Shown here in pieces: positions 62,057 to 64,000 of a stretch of 64,000 nt of DNA. This stretch comes from Thermus caldilimi. GTDB taxonomy: Bacteria > Deinococcota > Deinococci > Deinococcales > Thermaceae. The notes under the pieces were generated by a model, which saw only the letters and a program-made list of their open reading frames with translations, was not told the DNA's origin and searched no databases. The stretch is taken from positions 1,412,796 through 1,476,795 of the forward strand of contig NZ_CP038452.1 in assembly GCF_004684245.1 (NCBI RefSeq). Reading direction: 5' to 3'. Position numbers and translations under genes: made by a program. Within the stretch, counting starts at the first letter, position 1, and the number at the start of each line of letters is the position of its first letter.

Positions 62057-62542
62057 ATGCGCTTTTTCCCTTCGGCTCAGCGGCTTGTCCTCAGGATGGC
62101 CCTAGGGCTTGCCCTGGGGCTTTGGGCCTTAGGCCAGGGCCTTTCCTTTCCCAAAAGCACCCTCTTCGTGGAGCAAGGAGGCAAGCGCCACTTCCTAAGG
62201 GTGGAGGTGGCGGACACCCCCGAGCGCCAGGCCCAAGGCCTTATGTTCCGCAAGGCCCTGGGGGAGGATGAGGGCATGGTCTTCCTCTTTCCCGCCCCCA
62301 CCGCCGGGGGCTTCTGGATGAAGAACACCCTCATCCCCCTTTCCATCGCCTTCTTTGACCGCCAGGGGCAGATCCTCCGCATTCTGGACATGGAGCCCTG
62401 CCACAAAGACCCCTGCCCCGTCTACTACCCTGGGGTGGTGTACCAAGGGGCCCTCGAGGTGAACCAAGGCTGGTTCCCCAAGCGGGGCCTCACCCCCGGG
62501 GCCAGGGTGGGAGGTGAGGCCCTGAAGCTCTGGCCTAAGTAA
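62057..62542 (+). CDS. DUF192 family exported protein
   Basis: 161 residues. N-terminal hydrophobic signal (MALGLALGLWALGQG), then a DUF192 domain with VEVADTPERQAQGLMFRKAL, MVFLFPAPTAGGFWMKNTLIPLSIAFFD and ILDMEPCHKDPCPVYYPG. The FWMKNT motif is intact. Function unknown; the domain is periplasmic. It is 7 bases after tmk and one base before a second DUF192 gene. Confidence 0.85.
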   Translation: MRFFPSAQRLVLRMALGLALGLWALGQGLSFPKSTLFVEQGGKRHFLRVEVADTPERQAQGLMFRKALGEDEGMVFLFPAPTAGGFWMKNTLIPLSIAFFDRQGQILRILDMEPCHKDPCPVYYPGVVYQGALEVNQGWFPKRGLTPGARVGGEALKLWPK

Positions 62543-62543
62543 G

Positions 62544-62993
62544 GTGGAACGGAACCCCTTCTTCCCCCTGGTGGCCTTTGCCCTGCTGATCGCCCTTTCC
62601 GTCTTCTCCTTCATGGGTTACCTGCTCGCCGCCAGGAGGCTGCAAACCCCCCCTCCACCCCAAAAGGTGGTGGTGGAAACAGCCCATGGCCAAAGGGTGC
62701 TCCAGGCCCGTTTAGCCCGCACCCCGGAGGCCTGGAGCCGGGGCCTTGGGGTGCGGAAGGAGGAGCTCGAGGCCCTCCTTTACCTATTCCCCGAGGCCAC
62801 CGACGCCCCCTTCAGCACCCAGGGCTACCGCTTCCCCGTGGTGCTGGCTTTTCTGGACGCCGAAGGCAGGGTGCTCAAGGTAACCGAGCTCCAACCCGGG
62901 GAAACCTACGCCCCTGGCCTCGCCTACCGGGGGGTGCTGGAGGTACGAAAGGGGCTTTTAAACCTCTCCCCGGGGGACCGGGCGCAGTACTAA
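62544..62993 (+). CDS. DUF192-like paralogue, degenerate
   Basis: 149 residues from a GTG. One N-terminal membrane helix (PLVAFALLIALSVFSFMGYLLA), then a domain aligned with DUF192: VQARLARTPEAWSRGLGVRK-like segment and VVLAFLDAEGRVLKVTELQPGETYAPGLAYRGVLEVRKG. It lacks the FWMKNT motif of its neighbour, so it has diverged and may have lost the ancestral site. The first 7 bases after the upstream stop make a tight pair with it. Confidence 0.7.
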   Translation: MERNPFFPLVAFALLIALSVFSFMGYLLAARRLQTPPPPQKVVVETAHGQRVLQARLARTPEAWSRGLGVRKEELEALLYLFPEATDAPFSTQGYRFPVVLAFLDAEGRVLKVTELQPGETYAPGLAYRGVLEVRKGLLNLSPGDRAQY

Positions 62994-63050
62994 TCCCCAA
63001 CGATCTGAAGCAAAAACCCCAGGCCAGGTCCGGGGTGGGACCTCAAGGCT

Positions 63051-63278
63051 TCACTCCTTGTCCCTGGACTCCCCACCTTCCGGCTTGGAGCCGGAGTCCT
63101 TCTTGGCGTAGTCCTTCGCATGCCAGCCCGAGCCCTTGAAGATGACGGCGGGAGGGGTGATGACCCGCTTCAAGGGCTCACCGGTTTCCGGGTGCGCCTT
63201 GAGAGGCTCGTCGTGGAAGCCCTGTTCAAACTCGTAGTAGTTGCCCGTCTCCAGACCCTTGTAGACGTAGACCGGCAT
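63051..63278 (-). CDS. FmdB-like small regulatory protein without the zinc cysteines
   Basis: 75 residues from the ATG at 63278 (MPVYVYKGLETGNYYEFEQGF), with GGAGGG upstream. The layout matches FmdB-family proteins (MPxYxYxC...CGxxFE, then a KRVITPPAVIFKGSGWHAKDYA end). All Cys of the usual zinc ribbon are replaced (KGLETGNY), so zinc is not expected. A longer frame starts at 63308 but lies over an inverted repeat. Divergent from the cyclo-ligase gene. Role unknown. Confidence 0.78.
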   Translation of the reverse strand: MPVYVYKGLETGNYYEFEQGFHDEPLKAHPETGEPLKRVITPPAVIFKGSGWHAKDYAKKDSGSKPEGGESRDKE

Positions 63279-63302
63279 ACCTACCCTCCTGTCCGGCCAT
63301 TC

Positions 63303-63327
63303 TGACACTCAGCTACCTTGAGTGTCA
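63303..63327. promoter_or_regulatory. Perfect inverted repeat in a divergent promoter region
   Basis: TGACACTCA (63303-63311) and TGAGTGTCA (63319-63327) with a 7-base spacer, centred in the 75-base gap between the FmdB-like start (63278) and the cyclo-ligase start. On the minus strand its edge supplies a TTGACA (63328-63323) as a possible -35 box, so a protein bound here would block it. Confidence 0.55.
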
Positions 63328-63353
63328 AGGGGGTGGAGTGGTACCCTCCCCCC

Positions 63354-63875
63354 GTGGATAAGCCCGCCTTGCGCCGGCACTGCCTTCGCCTCTGGCGAAC
63401 CCTGGACCGAAAGCGCCTTTCCGAGCAGGTGGTAGAAGTCCTGGTGTCCTGGCTTAAGGCCAGGGGTTTCCGGGCCCTCCTCCTTTACCATCCCCTGCCC
63501 CACGAGCTGGACCTCCTTTCCCTCTCCCGGCTTTACCCTGCCCGCTACTACCTGCCTAAGGTAGCGGACATGGAACTTACGGTTCACCCCTTAGGCCCCC
63601 TGGCCCCCGGACCCTTCGGCCTCCTGGAACCCACCACCCCGGCGGTGGACCCCCAGGCTCTGGATCTGGTGGTGGTCCCCGGGTTGGCCTTTGACCAGGA
63701 GGGCTACCGCCTGGGGCACGGCAAGGGGTATTATGACCGTTTCCTGGCCACGGTCCAGGCCGAGAAGCTTGGAGTCATCCCCAAGGCCCTTCTGTTTCCC
63801 CGGCTTCCCCGGGACCCCTGGGACGTGCCGGTAAGTTTCCTGGCCACCGAGGAAGGGGTGCATCCGGTCAAATGA
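63354..63875 (+). CDS. 5-formyltetrahydrofolate cyclo-ligase
   Basis: Converts 5-formyl-THF to 5,10-methenyl-THF with ATP. 173 residues from the GTG at 63354 (MDKPALRRHCLRLWRTLDRK); upstream GTG (63333) and TTG (63318) starts are in frame, but the TTG lies inside the inverted repeat. Family motifs: ALLLYHPLPHELDLL, DLVVVPGLAFDQEGYRLGHGKGYYDRFL (ATP/Mg binding), and LATEEGV near the end. Its stop lies in a second palindrome. Confidence 0.9.
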   Translation: MDKPALRRHCLRLWRTLDRKRLSEQVVEVLVSWLKARGFRALLLYHPLPHELDLLSLSRLYPARYYLPKVADMELTVHPLGPLAPGPFGLLEPTTPAVDPQALDLVVVPGLAFDQEGYRLGHGKGYYDRFLATVQAEKLGVIPKALLFPRLPRDPWDVPVSFLATEEGVHPVK

Positions 63876-63886
63876 CCCATGGGTCA
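63873..63886. promoter_or_regulatory. Palindrome TGACCCATGGGTCA, candidate operator
   Basis: Perfect 14-base palindrome that begins at the stop codon of the cyclo-ligase and covers the expected -35 position of the next promoter (TACACT, 63900-63905). A regulator bound here would control the HAD gene. Confidence 0.5.
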
Positions 63887-63912
63887 GGCCTGTGGATGCT
63901 ACACTTAGGCCC

Positions 63913-64000
63913 ATGCGGGGAGCCCTTTTGGACCGGGACGGGGTTCTGCTCTTCATGGACGAGGAAGCCCTTTACAAGAAGGCCCTGGAGCTTTCCATCC
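63913..64000 (+). CDS. HAD-superfamily hydrolase (5' part only)
   Basis: 29 codons before the window ends: MRGALLDRDGVLLFMDEEALYKKAL. LLDRDGV is the haloacid-dehalogenase motif I (DxDxV, catalytic Asp first). TACACT lies 7 bases before the ATG, so the message is probably leaderless. The rest of the gene, and thus the substrate class, lies outside. Confidence 0.75.
   Translation, partial: MRGALLDRDGVLLFMDEEALYKKALELSI

Overview
The window looks like chromosomal DNA of a Thermus species. It is very GC-rich and densely packed, with many 4-base ATGA or GTGA gene overlaps. Many promoters have a TANNNT -10 box only 6-8 bases before the start codon, which implies leaderless mRNAs. It carries the Thermus-type genes thx (27-residue ribosomal protein) and the cytochrome c-552 precursor, and the pilO-pilW-pilQ arrangement known from T. 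thermophilus. I see no transposon, prophage, CRISPR array or rRNA gene.

Layout. 1-3.8 kb: end of a type IV pilus / DNA-uptake operon (pilO partial, pilW, pilQ). 3.9-6.6 kb: aroC-aroK-aroB of the shikimate pathway. 6.7-17.6 kb: housekeeping genes (frameshifted rsmF, acpS, acyltransferase, der, a CDP-alcohol transferase-like gene, sirtuin, nnrD, thrB, a DUF4388 gene, thx, rpsT, tyrS). 17.6-35.6 kb: a long minus-strand block for sulfur oxidation and cytochrome c maturation. Read 5' to 3' it is soxW-like, soxY, soxZ, soxA, soxX, soxB, a second soxX and soxA pair in reversed order, rhodanese, DUF302, soxF/fccB, a strong terminator, then soxC, soxD, ccdA, ccmA-B-C-D-E-F-G-H, a ccmI-cytochrome c fusion and a Rieske protein. 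Divergent from it are cycA (cytochrome c-552), an ABC ATPase and thiN. The Sox enzymes need many periplasmic c-type cytochromes and reduced cysteines, and CcdA, CcmG, CcmH and the heme-handling Ccm proteins supply exactly those needs. Electrons would leave through cytochrome c-552.

38-46.6 kb: tRNA-Lys(CTT), a DUF815 ATPase, pyrG, rplM-rpsI, and an AddAB-type helicase-nuclease pair whose addA copy is frameshifted. 46.7-54.3 kb: a signalling block. A PP2C phosphatase, a membrane Ser/Thr kinase with a C-terminal propeller, a response regulator and a histidine kinase overlap end to end. They are divergent from a large uncharacterised (frameshifted) protein that shares their promoter region. 54.3-64 kb: MFS transporter, hemB, ebfC-recR, three consecutive Roadblock/LC7 genes plus DUF3467, an S9 peptidase, nif3-tmk, two DUF192 genes, an FmdB-like protein, 5-formyl-THF cyclo-ligase, and the start of a HAD hydrolase.

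Three genes (rsmF, addA and the 52.5 kb gene) are each broken by a single-base shift in a G/C-rich homopolymer region. This points to sequencing indels or slippage more than to true decay. The palindrome CCTCGAGG occurs about 50 times, far above what composition predicts.
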